64,000 bases of DNA, from positions 310,001-374,000 of the forward strand of contig JAGTXX020000004.1 in assembly GCA_019044685.2 (NCBI GenBank), given 5' to 3'. Below are positions 54,253 through 64,000 of this stretch, piece after piece. The notes beneath the pieces were generated by a model, which was not told where the DNA came from, did not search any database, and saw only the letters and a list, made by a program, of their open reading frames with translations. Each line of letters opens with the position of its first letter. Positions within the stretch are counted from its first letter, which is position 1. The stretch comes from Nannochloris sp. 'desiccata' (lineage: Eukaryota; Chlorophyta; Trebouxiophyceae; Chlorellales; Chlorellaceae). The translations under genes were made by a program, and so were the position numbers.

Positions 54253-54471
54253 TCACTTCTTTGCACTCTTATTTTGGCCGCTACTACTACCTTGTTTAGC
54301 ATTGGTACCTTGTTTAGCATTGCTGCTTTGTTTTGCGGTATCTTTTGTAGGTTGATCATACCTATCCAATTTGTTGGCGTAAGTATAGGCCGCATCGAAG
54401 TCCGTCTCACCGTTCTTAGTGAACATGTGGAGAGTTTCGTAGCCTCCGTAGTAGTCATCAACAACACCCAT
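54253..54471 (-). CDS. Small unknown protein, twin A (basic tail)
   Basis: 72 residues, single exon. Starts MGVVDDYYGGYE, continues MFT and GETDFDAAY, AN, LD, and ends in a Lys/Gln/Ser-rich tail (TNAKQGSSSGQNKSAKK). It matches twin B (55064-55276) at 27 of 39 positions over the N-terminal half. The flanking non-coding DNA is also alike, so the two genes come from one tandem duplication. No family recognised. A (GGGT)4 tract lies 20 bases upstream of the ATG. Confidence 0.72.
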   Translation of the reverse strand: MGVVDDYYGGYETLHMFTKNGETDFDAAYTYANKLDRYDQPTKDTAKQSSNAKQGTNAKQGSSSGQNKSAKK

Positions 54472-54491
54472 GGTTCCTAGTTAAGGTTGTT

Positions 54492-54507
54492 GGGTGGGTG
54501 GGTGGGT
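54492..54507 (+). repeat. (GGGT)4 quadruplex-type tract
   Basis: GGGTGGGTGGGTGGGT, an ideal G-quadruplex pattern on the plus strand (template strand of the gene), in the 5' leader or promoter of twin A. Confidence 0.85.
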
Positions 54508-54988
54508 GCGTGGTGGGTGGTAGGAATTGATTTCAGATCAAGGTTGAATTTGGGGCAGAAATCAAGCTCGCAAGGGATATCCGCTCAGCTCAAACAAAAT
54601 AAACAACCCTTTCCTTGTTTCAAAACTAGATTTTATAATTAATAGAGTATCAAGAATCTAAGTGGCACTGCCCACGAAATGCATGCTTTGAAACGGATGG
54701 TAAATTTATAAGGAACTCATCATGGTCACACCAGCTTCTCCATAAATTGCTAGTGTATGCAATCCTCTACTGTAGAATTCTGTGTCTATTGCTACTTTTA
54801 AGAAAAGCAGCGAAAGCCCCTGCTTGCTCTCGCCGCCTCCGCCACCACTGCCCTTTACTGAAAAATGATACATTCTGTGGGCGGTCTTAAATGATTCTTA
54901 CATCTTTGATCTTCTACAAGTGGAAATTTAGTATCCATGTTATTGTTTAATCAGCAGTATGCTTTACAACAATAAGAATAGCAGAGAC

Positions 54989-55008
54989 GCCCGCCCGCCC
55001 GCCCGCCC
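54989..55008 (+). repeat. (GCCC)5 tract after twin B
   Basis: Five GCCC units on the plus strand, giving G-quadruplex potential on the coding strand, about 55-75 bases after the stop of twin B. Confidence 0.85.
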
Positions 55009-55063
55009 ACTGCGGCAGTTAAGCTGTTCGAAGGGTGTCAGGGTTGTACCTCTCAAAACTTTC

Positions 55064-55276
55064 CTACTCGTCATTTTCTTGATCATTAGTATCCTCTTGA
55101 TCATGAGTATCTTCCTGGTCGTGTTCAGCAGGATCTTCATCCACTTCCTGCTGATCTTCATACTCGTCTAACCCGTTAGCATGCTCATAGGCCGCATCAA
55201 AGTCGGTCTCACCCTCGTCATTAGTAAACATGGCAATGTTCTCATAGCCTCCGTAATAGTCGTCAATGATACCCAT
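55064..55276 (-). CDS. Small unknown protein, twin B (acidic tail)
   Basis: 70 residues, single exon. Starts MGIIDDYYGGYE, then MFT, GETDFDAAY, HANGLDEY, and ends in an Asp/Glu/Gln tail with repeats of QEDT(H/N)D. Tail charge is opposite to twin A although the first 40 residues are nearly the same. The conserved part has Tyr-Gly and Asp-Ala motifs but no membrane or signal segment. Function unknown. Confidence 0.72.
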   Translation of the reverse strand: MGIIDDYYGGYENIAMFTNDEGETDFDAAYEHANGLDEYEDQQEVDEDPAEHDQEDTHDQEDTNDQENDE

Positions 55277-55539
55277 GGTAATTTGCCTTATTGAAATGGA
55301 GATTTAGGTCAGGGTAGATTTCGGGCAAGATTTAAGCTTCACCGGAAGATGTTCTCAGCTAAACCTGTAAAAAAAATATTTTCCTTGTTTCGAATCTGGG
55401 TTTAAGATATCAATATAGTTTTGGGGAAGTAGAATAAAGAATCTTAGCTGGCACGAGCACTGCATGAGCATGCTTTGGGCAGATGGCAAATTAGAGCAAG
55501 AACTTACAACGCACATTCAAAACATGACAAACTGACTTA
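55277..55539. promoter_or_regulatory. Upstream region of twin B
   Basis: Duplicate of the upstream region of twin A with about the same order of short words; the shared sequence may include the promoter of this gene pair. Confidence 0.45.
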
Positions 55540-56497
55540 TTAAATACGACGGGCAAATCTCTGTACAACTTCCCAAAATTTGGAAGCCCATCCCAACTCT
55601 TGCTGGTCGTTTCTTTCTTCACATTCCAAGAATTGCTGCCGCTGTTGAGGAGATTCTGTAGCACCACCATTCTCTGTTCTGATTTCCTCTTTGTTCCCTT
55701 CTTCTTCATCACCTACTACTGCCTTTACTCCCCTGTTTGAACGTGCATGTCTTTTGTTAGTTATAACGCCACCAGCTAGTAGCTTTTGCCGCTTGCTCCC
55801 GCCGCCACCGCCGCCAGAACCACAACTTTTATCGATTTCAGCACCTTCACCTTCAAGGCTAGCATCTACTGTTAGATTAATACACCCCCCCACATGCAAA
55901 TTACTATTATTATTACAGTTATTAAGTCTTCCGGGGTTTCCATAATCTTGAGCTCTTTTTATATTCTTTCTTCTAAGATGAGGAGCTGCCTTGGCGGTGG
56001 CATTTTCAGTCTGCTTACTATCTATTCCCTCTCGACTGGAGACAGCTTCTCCGCCATAGCATACAGAAACGCTATTTTCTGCCGTAAATTTCACTATAGC
56101 TGCTTGTATGCTGGTTTCAGCTTCGTCTTTGTTGTCATTAGAAGGGGCAGGAGGGGAAGGGTGACGGTCAACACGTGGTGCAGTTACCTCTGGAAGAGGC
56201 ATATATCTCCACCCAGCTGGTCTTGAGGTGCCTGTATCACTAAGCCTTATTTCCAAAGCAGCTTCTCTCCAGCGGGAGCATACGTGGCTACAAACGCGCA
56301 ACTGCAAAAAAAAAATGAAGGGTGGGTCGGGTAAGGTTGCAATTAAAAATGCTCAGGTTTTCCTCATATATATTCAAGCAAGGGGCACTTACGAGCGGTT
56401 CTCCATCTTCTAATGTGAGAAAGAACTCGAATACACCCTGAAGCACATCTTCTGGCGGCTCTTGCCAAGGGTTAGTAGTTTGCCCTGAATCCGTCAT
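55540..56497 (-). CDS. F-box-like protein with long disordered tail
   Basis: Two exons, 56393-56497 and 55540-56301 (phase 0; donor GTAAGT, acceptor TTTTGCAG), 288 residues. The spliced N-terminus WQEPPEDVLQGVFEFFLTLE joins LRVCSHVCSRWREAALE, giving an F-box (LPxDVLxxIFxxL...VCxxWRxxA). F-box proteins dock substrates to SCF ubiquitin ligases. The rest lacks leucine-rich or Kelch repeats; it is disordered with basic clusters (LRRKNIKR, GSKRQKLL) and an acidic stretch, ending in an aromatic-basic helix (WASKFWEVVQRFARRI). The substrate partner is unknown. Confidence 0.7.
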
Positions 56498-57083
56498 TGG
56501 ACAGACAGAAAAACAACCAAAACTAGAATCTGAGCACTTGAATTTTTCTACAGCACACTTATTTATCTTATTTTTACGAAGAACGTCCGTGGCTTGATAT
56601 CAATGGCCTTGGGAGAGAGCAAAAGAACCGATCATTGTAACGGAATTCAACCGGCCTCCTAACTTTTAGAGATCACGCATCCATGCTTGATGCACTCCTA
56701 TTGAACAATAATAATTTTCAAACTTGCCCACTTTGTTATCTTGGCTTCTTTGACGCTTTGCTGGCTCAATTATAGGCTCGTTTGCTGGGTGTGGAGAGCG
56801 CCCGTTAAAGAGCGCTTGAATGTCGTCCCTTGGTGGTAAATTATATAATTTCTAATTGTGTGAATACTTTTAAATCTAAAGAGTTGTACTGGTTGAGTGT
56901 GAAGCTTCAAAGGTTGCAGATCATTTTTATATTAAATTTTCCATCACATTTATAACTTTGGAAATACCTCTGTGTCTACATTATTTCCATGAATAAATAC
57001 CTCTAACATTCATTAGATAGTATAGTCATCGCCGCAACAAATTCCCAAACCGACACCACACTTTTTAGCTAATTTCGTTCTCG
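56498..57083. promoter_or_regulatory. Divergent intergenic region (F-box / exportin-5)
   Basis: 586 bp between two start codons pointing away from each other. No named motif seen. Confidence 0.4.
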
Positions 57084-60000
57084 ATGGATGTTGCTGGTAT
57101 CGTTCAGACGGTTCTGGCGGCTTACCAAGTCGGCGCCACGCCGCAGCAACGCGCAGCTGAAGTTCAACTGTTCAAGCAGGTACGCAACCACTCCACTTTA
57201 ACAACTTTATCAAAAGTAAAATAACCACATTTCCATCTCCGCCATCCTTCTTTTTATCCTTATGGGTTATTGATGGCACATACCTTCCTCTTGACACACA
57301 GTCTTCTAAATTCTTCTCTATTTAATATCATCGTTGCAGCTAAAAGAAGGCGAGATTCGTGCATCTGCAGGAGCTGCTTCAGAATTAACACAACCTTCGC
57401 AACCGCTTGAAGGGCAGCTCCTAGGCTACAGTTTACTTTTATACCTCGTAGGAGCTCGTTGGGACGATTTCCCACCTGAAGATAGAAACACACTGCCAAC
57501 GCTCGCATACTCTTTGCTACGACAGAACGTGCAAGGAGCATCTCCAGCAGCTTCGCTACCACCATGGGTTTTGCGAAGCAAGTCTGCTGCTCTTTTAGCT
57601 CTCGTAATTAAACGTTCAGACCCAGAATTCTTAAAAACTGCTCTTGCACAGCTTATAGAAGATGCCCAGTCAAGTGCTGGCTTTCAAGAAGCTGCGTGTT
57701 TAGTTTTGAAATATCTGGCAGATGAGATTATCCAGTTTATCGACGACTTGGCTGGAGATCAACTTCGCCAGCTTATAACGACTCTTTCTAGCATTCTCGT
57801 CCCAGTGTTACAATTCATAGAAAGAACGATTGAAAGCAATTTCCATTTGATCACCTCTGCTGGAAAACCGAGAGCTGAAGTTGGGCCGAACGTCACTGCT
57901 GTGAACGCTGCGCTGGGTGCGGCCGAGGTCTATTTTGAATGGGCTCCTGTAGGTACCCTTCGAGAAAGCGGATTAGTCAATGCGTGTGGAGTATTATTAC
58001 GCGATAACGAATTCAAGGTTCTCGCGTGTCGGGTATTGCTCAAGCTCGCTAGTAGAAAGCTCACTGCAGATGAAAATGTTGACTCCTTTACCTCGGCAAT
58101 GATGGATGCTGGCGAAGCTTTAATGCAAACTGCAAGCAGTTTATTAGCACCAGAGAACAACCCAGGCTCTGAATTAGATTACGAAGGTGATAACGACGAG
58201 TTTGGGTTGCTTGTTTGTGATGCTCTGGCCGTGCTAGGCTCTGGTCATTTACAGCAAGCGGCTCCTGAGGCGGGCGGCAGAAGGATGATGTTTTTACAGT
58301 TGATGTTGGCTTTCGCTCAGCACCCGTATTTGTTGCTTGCTGATAAAGCGTTATTCATGTGGTCAAAATTATTGCAAGATGCTGCTGCTGTCATGGCTGC
58401 GCAGGCTGGTGGCAATTCTTCTCAAAACACCACCGACGGAGACCAGAATAATAAGAATAGAAGTCAAGGCAATGCTCAAGAGAATCCTAATGCTACTAGC
58501 CAAGGTGCTGGTGGTGGTAGTGAACAACAACAACAGCAGCAGCATGTTCGTGAAGCACCTCTTCCACCTGAAGCTGTTGTTACATTAATGGAACTTGCAG
58601 CTGAGCATTTACAAAATAGAAATCCACATGTACCTCAAGCGGAAGAAGATGTCCCCCCCTATTTTGACTCCTTTGAGGACTATAAGGAATTCATGATTGG
58701 ATATAGATTAAAACTGTCCACTATAGTGAAAGCAGCAGCTGCAGTACTCCCGCAGCAAGCACTCAACGCTGCTGCTACACGTCTCAATGCAGCGATCACT
58801 GCTGCAGCGGCAGTCGGGGCAGCCCCGACACCTGGAGGCCCAGCAGTAGAGCAAGCTCGAGTTTTGTTTGAAGCCGCTGTTTTGTTTCTTATCAGTGCAA
58901 GCAAAGCGGTGTGGGATGCAACAGCAGCGTTTGCGAATGAAAATGAACGTGCCGCTCGAATTGCTGCTATCTCCACTGCAACTGAACCGATGTTTCATTC
59001 GTTGCTCTCGCTCTATGTCACCGACCCGCCTCTATTGCAATCTCAAGCTCGTGGTTTGGAAGCTTTTACTCGATTAATTGCTACTCGATGGGATCTATTA
59101 CCAGCTTTAGTTACTCGTGTATTTGAATTAATAGTAAATTGTGTGCCCTTGGAACCACAAGGCCACATTCAACCACCATCGACGCCACTCCCCGGGTGGC
59201 GTGAAGGTCTTCAAGCCCGTAGCGATGCTGCTGCTGTGCTGTTAGAATACTCAAAAGCAGCTCCACAAGCGTTTTTACCTCATTTACAAGGGATAGCAGG
59301 TAGATTGAATGAATTATGGGAAGCACAGCAACTTCGACCTGGTGAAAAGAATGCAATCACCGAAGCCTTGCTCGCGGCGTCTCAAGCGGGGTCTCTTGAA
59401 CTACAAGCGTCGTTATCTGAATGGGCCTTAGCACCTGTACGTGCAGAGTGGACGTCACCAGAGTTTCAGGGGTGTTTAGCTTCCCCACAAGCATTTTTAG
59501 GGCATTATGTGCCAGTCAATGCCGACTCAAGTGCCCCCGCCGGGGTTCGAATTGGGTGCCAAGCTGGCCGTTGGGCTTTATATCATCAAGTGCACATGGT
59601 AGAACGTGCTGTACGGCGATTACAAGGTAGTTCAGTACCTGCAGCACAGCATCCATTGGCTTCCCACATGGTCTGGGTAGTACCAACATTGTTACAGCTG
59701 ATTTCGTGTTTAAATGCGGTACATACTGCTGCTGGGCGTGATGCGCTCGGTGCTGCTGCAAATGCCGTGGAAATGTCACCACAAGAACGGGCGTTGTATT
59801 TACGCCGTGGACCTGCTGCTGCACGGCGTGTTGTCGCTGCTGCAGTGGCTGCTGCGGGTAGCCAGGTAGCAGGCAGCCAGCCAGCAGCAGCGCCAGATGC
59901 AGGTGACACTGGTGATTATGCCTCTGTCGGAGGTACTACAATTGGCAGTTTACGTGCCTGGTTACGTCACTTACGTGAATTTAGCTACCACAGTCTTGGG

Positions 60001-61194
60001 TTACTTCCTACCTGTGTCCCTGCTGCGCTTGATCTCCCTGCTTTGCATGCTGCGCCCTTTGCCTCGTCAACCCTTGCCTATATCGATGCTCTGAATCATC
60101 AGCACGTGCGTCTAGTACTACGCCACGTTACCATACCGTACGTGAAAGCGACCCCGGCACATCAAATGAATACGTGGGTGCTTCCGCATCTAGCGTTGTT
60201 GGCTCCACATATGCAACACAGGCTCGCTGCTGCCTGGGGAGCACTCCTCGCTCAGACGTCTTCTGATCCTTCTTTCCTTTCTGGTGGCAGTCAGACTAGT
60301 ACTCCTGTAGTGGGAGAAGCTCAAGGAGGAGCTACGAATGATGAGATCATCAATGAACGTATGTTGCGTGAGTTAACTCAAGAATACTCTGACTTATTAA
60401 GAGAAATTGCTGCACGAGTGTTGGAAGAAGATCCTCACGTTGCCGCGGCTGGTGGTGCAGATGGTGGTAATGGTTCCCAGTTAAGTAATGCGTTAACGGC
60501 TTCTAATGTCAGTTTTGGAAACAGCAGTACTGCAGCAGGTATGGGTAAGTCTCATAAAGCGAATACAACAGGCACTACCTTCCTCCAGCTTCTACTAGAA
60601 AGAGAGTCAGCTGCTGGCATCGCTGCTGCTGCTGCCGCTGTTCAAGGAATGCAGCTTCCTGACGAAGCAGCCTATAGATTTGCCATGTTTAATCGTGCAT
60701 TAGTGGCTTTAGCACCTAGGGATCCTCAATTATACGCGTATGTAGGGTCTGAAGTCCTCAAGGCGGCTATTACAAGCTTAGCCTCTGAGATCATGTCGAC
60801 TCATCAAGCGGACATTTTACAGCTCATCCGGAATATACTAGCTCAACAAGTGGCAGATACGAATTCTGCAGTACATGGGGTGCTTCAATCTCTTCCGGGG
60901 GTGACGATAGAGAAAGAAGCAGCCCTTGTATCCGAGTTTCAAAAAACAAATTCGGAGAAGGATCAAAGAAATCTGTTTAAAAAGTTTTTATTGCAAGCGT
61001 GTGGGCGGACAAGTTTTGCAGCGTTGGCAGAATGGCGGCCTCCAGCGGCGTTGCCGGTGGGTGCCTTGAGGAATCGAGGAGGGAGAGCGGCGGCGGCAGC
61101 AGCGGCCGGGGCAGCAGCGGGAGTTGTTGGTGGGGAAGCTACTGCAGCTGAAGAGCAGTTGCAAGGTGATATAACCCGCGCATTATTTGCCTGA
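57084..61194 (+). CDS. HST: HASTY / exportin-5 karyopherin
   Basis: Importin-beta-type export receptor that, with Ran-GTP, moves structured RNAs (tRNAs, double-stranded or miRNA precursors) or proteins out of the nucleus. Two exons, 57084-57179 and 57340-61194 (phase 0; donor GTACGC, acceptor GTTGCAG), 1316 residues. HEAT-repeat helices run throughout. Blocks typical of HASTY are VGARWDDFPPEDRNTL, LRSKSAALLALVIKR, NAALGAAEVYFEWAPVGTLRESGLVNACGVLLRD, KVLACRVLLKLASRK, DNDEFGLLVCDALAVLGS and FLQLMLAFAQHPYLLLADKALFMWSKLL. Low-complexity inserts (Asn/Gln near 58430-58550, Ala runs, a Gly-rich/Ala end) make it longer than the plant protein. The start MDVAGIVQTVLAA fits the family. Confidence 0.9.
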
Positions 61195-61633
61195 ACCCGT
61201 TGTTTAGAAGCTTGAAAAAATTTAAAGAAAATGATAATTTGAAAAGAACAGAGGGGAGTGGGCGTCGTAGGGGGTGTGAATAGAGGAGAGCCACAGACGC
61301 AAATCGACAGATTTCGCTTTTTGCCCCAGCGCCTGGGCAAAGATCTCTCAAATCTACATCAGGGGCCTACGATGCTACAACCATTCTCTTCTAATTTGCC
61401 ATTTCATTTACATTTGATTTAATTCGTTGTATATCCGGCTAGTACTTGTTCATTTGAAAAGCGCTGCTGAACAACTTGGCTTTTCTCTGAATCAATCTTG
61501 TGTCAGCCCAAAAGAACTTGGGAAGTTGCAAAAGCTCCCCTAAACTGCCTAAGATTATACTACATTCTTTTGTTTGGTTGTGAATGTGGGCTGGATGCCT
61601 CTCTGAGCTCCAATAGTTGAAATTTGCGGAGGC
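61195..61633. other. Intergenic region
   Basis: 3' flank of the exportin gene and 5' flank of the zinc-finger gene, both plus strand. Nothing recognised. Confidence 0.55.
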
Positions 61634-63278
61634 ATGGAAGACCAAGCTGTGGAGGTGTCTGCGCAAGGGGAGGGTCAGCCCGCCGACAGGCGGGCAAGTC
61701 TTGATGTTCCCTTTGATAGTGCTGATCCAATGTTTAGTTCTGATGAATTTAGAGTCTTTGAAATGAAAATTCGTCGCTGCCCACGGGCTAGGCCCCATGA
61801 TTGGACATTATGCCCTTTTGCTCACCCGGTAAGCCTTAATATACCTACAAATGACTAGTATTAATCTCAGTACTAAATCTAAGGCACAAAGACTCATGTT
61901 TCTTCACACATTTTTAAATTTCTGACAGGGTGAAAAGGCCAAAAGACGCGATCCCCGTAAGTTTACTTATTCAGGCACAGCCTGCGCTGAGTACCGGAAA
62001 AGCGGCCAGTGCGCTCGTGGCGATGCTTGCACATTCTCTCACGGTGTATTTGAATGCCATTTACACCCTAGTAGATATCGTACCCAACTTTGCACTGATG
62101 GCATGGGCTGCCGTAGAAGAGTTTGTTTTTTTGCCCACCAAGAATGCGAATTAAGGAGACTTCCTGAAGGAACGCAGTTACCTGGAACTGCATCCCCTGC
62201 AGCACAGCTTCAAGCAGATTTCGCAACAGAAGCTGCCCTTTTACAAGGCCAAGCCCAACTTGCTCAAGCGCTCCACTCTTACATAGACCTGCAAACAAGA
62301 GCAAGACAGGAAGAAGCAATTACAGCTGCAGCACAACTATTAGATCCGTTAGCAAAATTACGTTTACTTCGTGCGTTACAAGACCAGACGTCGCTTACGC
62401 CTCTATCTAGCTTAGTCGATGGCAATGGCGGCGCTGAAGGCTTTGATCCCTCGTTACTTGCAGCAATGAGTGCGCTACACATGGCACCAGGCAACGGGAT
62501 TGCAGCAGCTGCAGCAACTGCATCTCGTCATAGTATAGATAGTGGCTACGCAGGAGTATCAAACGTGTTTTCAGGGGCATTTACCTCGGCAACTGCTCCA
62601 ACTGTACCAGCATCCTTGCCTGCAGCCGGGAGGAGGTCAATTGATATTGGCTCTCTTAGTCGGACTATAGATCCTTTTGCCACTCATAGGGCAGCGTTGA
62701 AATCACAAGCATCTGCCTCTGCAAATGGAGACGTTACAGGGGCAGGCCTCGGCGCTGATGCTGCTTTATCTGGTTCTCAATTCCTAGGTGCAGCGGCTTT
62801 ACCAATGTCGAGTTTTGCAGAATTTTCTCAAAGGAGAAATGGATTTGATAAGGGCGCTGCTGGTGCTCGTGGCAGTATGTTTAATGCCAACGGTTCCGGA
62901 AACGGAGTTAGGAGTTCAGTGGGTGGTATTAATACCAGCAGCAACAGCAGTACCAGTAGTGAAGCTGCCGAGCGCTCCACCAGCTGCGGGGCTTCCGGTC
63001 TCCAGAGTATAAACGAGCTCATTCCTATAAGGGACGACGAAAGCTCCAGTATTAGCTCAGTTTCTGCTGTTGCACGCAGTGTCAGTGCTGGCAGTAGCTT
63101 GGACGCTTCTGGCAAAGAGTCTGCAAGTGCAAGCGGCAGCGGGGCGACGACTTCGAGTGATGATAGCTCACCGCCTGAAGTGCCGAGGGTTATGTCGTTT
63201 GACAATCTGCTTTCAGAGTTGCCACGAAGCTCATCTCAAGTGAACATGGTAGGTCTTGCAAGCCTAGGAATCTCTTAA
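61634..63278 (+). CDS. Plant-type tandem CCCH zinc-finger protein (TZF)
   Basis: Two exons, 61634-61828 and 61929-63278 (phase 0; donor GTAAGC, acceptor CTGACAG), 514 residues. The exon join places a first incomplete CHCH-like arginine-rich segment ([29 protein letters not shown]) before two CCCH fingers: [22 protein letters not shown] and the divergent [19 protein letters not shown] then [15 protein letters not shown]. This RR-TZF layout is specific to plants and algae and binds AU-rich RNA to control mRNA decay. The C-terminal two-thirds are Ala/Ser/Gly-rich and disordered, with [14 protein letters not shown] near the end, which may be a protein-binding motif. Confidence 0.93.
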
Positions 63279-64000
63279 GGATATGATATCAGCAGAGAGA
63301 ATTAAAGAAGAGCGAACCCAATCATTCTTTTTTACTATCCTCCTCCTCGCTCTTGGCCCGACACGAGGTCCTCTTGCCGACCCGACCACCCCTCAGTAGT
63401 GAAACAGAAGAATATGACTCTTTTTATAATGCCATTCAAATCCCTTTCTCTCGTCTTCTCTTATGGCCTATCTGTTGTATGTTGATAAAGCAATCAATAA
63501 AGAGAAAACACTTTGCTTTCTTCTTTCTTTCTTTTTCAGTAATTATACTTTTAAAACCACAGCACGGTCGGTGCCCCATTCTTTTTTCTTTCTTTCTTCC
63601 TTTAATTAATTAATTCTCCTGTATAGTTAGATCGTTTCCTTTGATTCTTAGCGTTTTTCTTTCTTTCTTTCTTCTTTTTATATCCTTCCTTCCTCTCCCC
63701 CAATTAATTTTCTATGATACGATTAGCTTCCTTTTCTCTTTGTTTGTTTGTTTCTGTCCCTTTTCTCTCTCTGAACTCTTATTTCATGCAAACCAAATTA
63801 AAACGAATGAGCGTGGTGGTGCTGCTCTGGCAGAAATTAAAAAAAATATATTCTATGCCCCGCACCTCTATGATTTGCGCCTTTGTTTTCTGCCAAATGC
63901 AGCACTACCGCTACAAACACACATATTTTGTCGATTTCTTCCCCCAGTCAATTCATTCATTCTTAGAGGTGTTTGATGAGAGATTAATCCTTCACTCTTT
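63279..64000. other. 3' flank, pyrimidine-rich
   Basis: After the zinc-finger gene to the end of the window. Many CTTT repeats (63519-63535, 63657-63674) and a TTAATTAATTAATT stretch; no gene seen. Confidence 0.6.

Larger units (their letters stand above)
54472..55063. other. Duplicated upstream unit of twin A and 3' flank of twin B
   Basis: Shares order and words with 55277-55539 (TTTCCTTGTTT, AAGAATCTAAG/AAGAATCTTAG, GCATGCTTTG, GATGGTAAATT/GATGGCAAATT), so the duplication includes the upstream region. It also holds a (GGGT)4 tract at 54492-54507 and a (GCCC)5 tract at 54989-55008. Confidence 0.7.

Noticed and set aside
63353..63976. Open frames in the 3' flank rich in Phe/Leu/Ser
   Set aside because: They result from CTTT-type pyrimidine repeats and have no protein-like pattern or start context.
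1..64000. Prokaryotic features such as CRISPR arrays, operons or insertion sequences
   Set aside because: The window is spliced eukaryotic nuclear DNA; no regularly spaced repeats, Shine-Dalgarno-led gene runs or transposase frames were seen.
1..64000. Integrated virus or retrotransposon proteins
   Set aside because: No reverse transcriptase, integrase, capsid or viral polymerase motifs were seen in any long frame.

Overview
This window is nuclear DNA of a green alga (Chlorophyta, class and species not determinable by eye). The evidence is a nuclear Rubisco small-subunit gene with a transit peptide, a plastid class I aldolase, a PsbP-type lumen protein, a plant-type L-arabinokinase, a plant-type HASTY/exportin-5, an aspartic protease carrying a plant-specific saposin-like insert, a serine/proline-rich wall-type glycoprotein, and a septin (kept in green algae, lost in land plants). 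Genes have zero to three short GT-AG introns, sit close together on both strands, and are often paired head to head across 180-590 bp. Intergenic DNA is visibly AT-rich.

Layout. 1-1.9 kb: 3' truncated type II NAD(P)H dehydrogenase with an EF-hand-like insert (-). 1.9-3.75 kb: gene-poor stretch with a cluster of perfect hairpins. 3.76-6.04 kb: proline-rich extracellular protein (+). 7-9 kb: DNA polymerase eta (-). 9.25-11.07 kb: PP2C-like protein with eroded metal sites (-), divergent from an unknown plastid-type membrane protein (11.25-12.77, +). 13-13.8 kb: Canopy-like ER protein (-). 14.6-17.4 kb: PB1-Raf-like kinase (-). 18.6-19.9 kb: possible cyclin-like protein (-). 20.8-21.9 kb: TatD nuclease (+). 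22.2-23.7 kb: plastid aldolase (-), divergent from a DUF1995+SAP protein (24-25.3, +). 25.8-27.3 kb: two-domain universal stress protein (-). 27.7-28.6 kb: TXNDC9-like protein (-), divergent from L-arabinokinase (28.9-32.4, +). 32.7-33.6 kb: rbcS (+). 35-36.9 kb: septin with a C-terminal membrane anchor (-). 38.3-39.6 kb: unknown (+). 40.7-43.8 kb: two-RRM protein (+). 44.15-45.0 kb: PsbP-like protein (-), divergent from phytepsin-type aspartic protease (45.3-47.2, +). 47.4-48.0 kb: unknown plastid-type membrane protein (-). 48.4-49.5 kb: LEA-like membrane protein with CaaX end (-), divergent from S28 peptidase (49.9-51.6, +). 51.8-56.5 kb: a run of minus-strand genes: possible Erf4/GOLGA7-like, coiled-coil unknown, a tandem pair of small unknown proteins, F-box-like. 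57.1-61.2 kb: HASTY/exportin-5 (+). 61.6-63.3 kb: plant-type tandem CCCH zinc finger (+).

The genes do not form one pathway; this is ordinary eukaryotic gene-dense sequence. The items that look new are (1) a tandem pair of about 70-residue proteins with a near-identical N-terminal half and oppositely charged tails (54.25-55.28 kb), (2) a dispersed ~62 bp element with a conserved internal hairpin, three copies, two of them in inverted orientation beside rearranged direct repeats (25.4-25.8 and 34.56 kb), (3) a cluster of perfect inverted repeats at 2.6-3.6 kb, (4) a PP2C-like protein whose metal-binding motifs are degraded, and (5) a LEA-like protein with both a membrane segment and a CaaX terminus. 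All exon borders were read by eye from GT-AG sites, reading phase and protein continuity; no transcript evidence was available.
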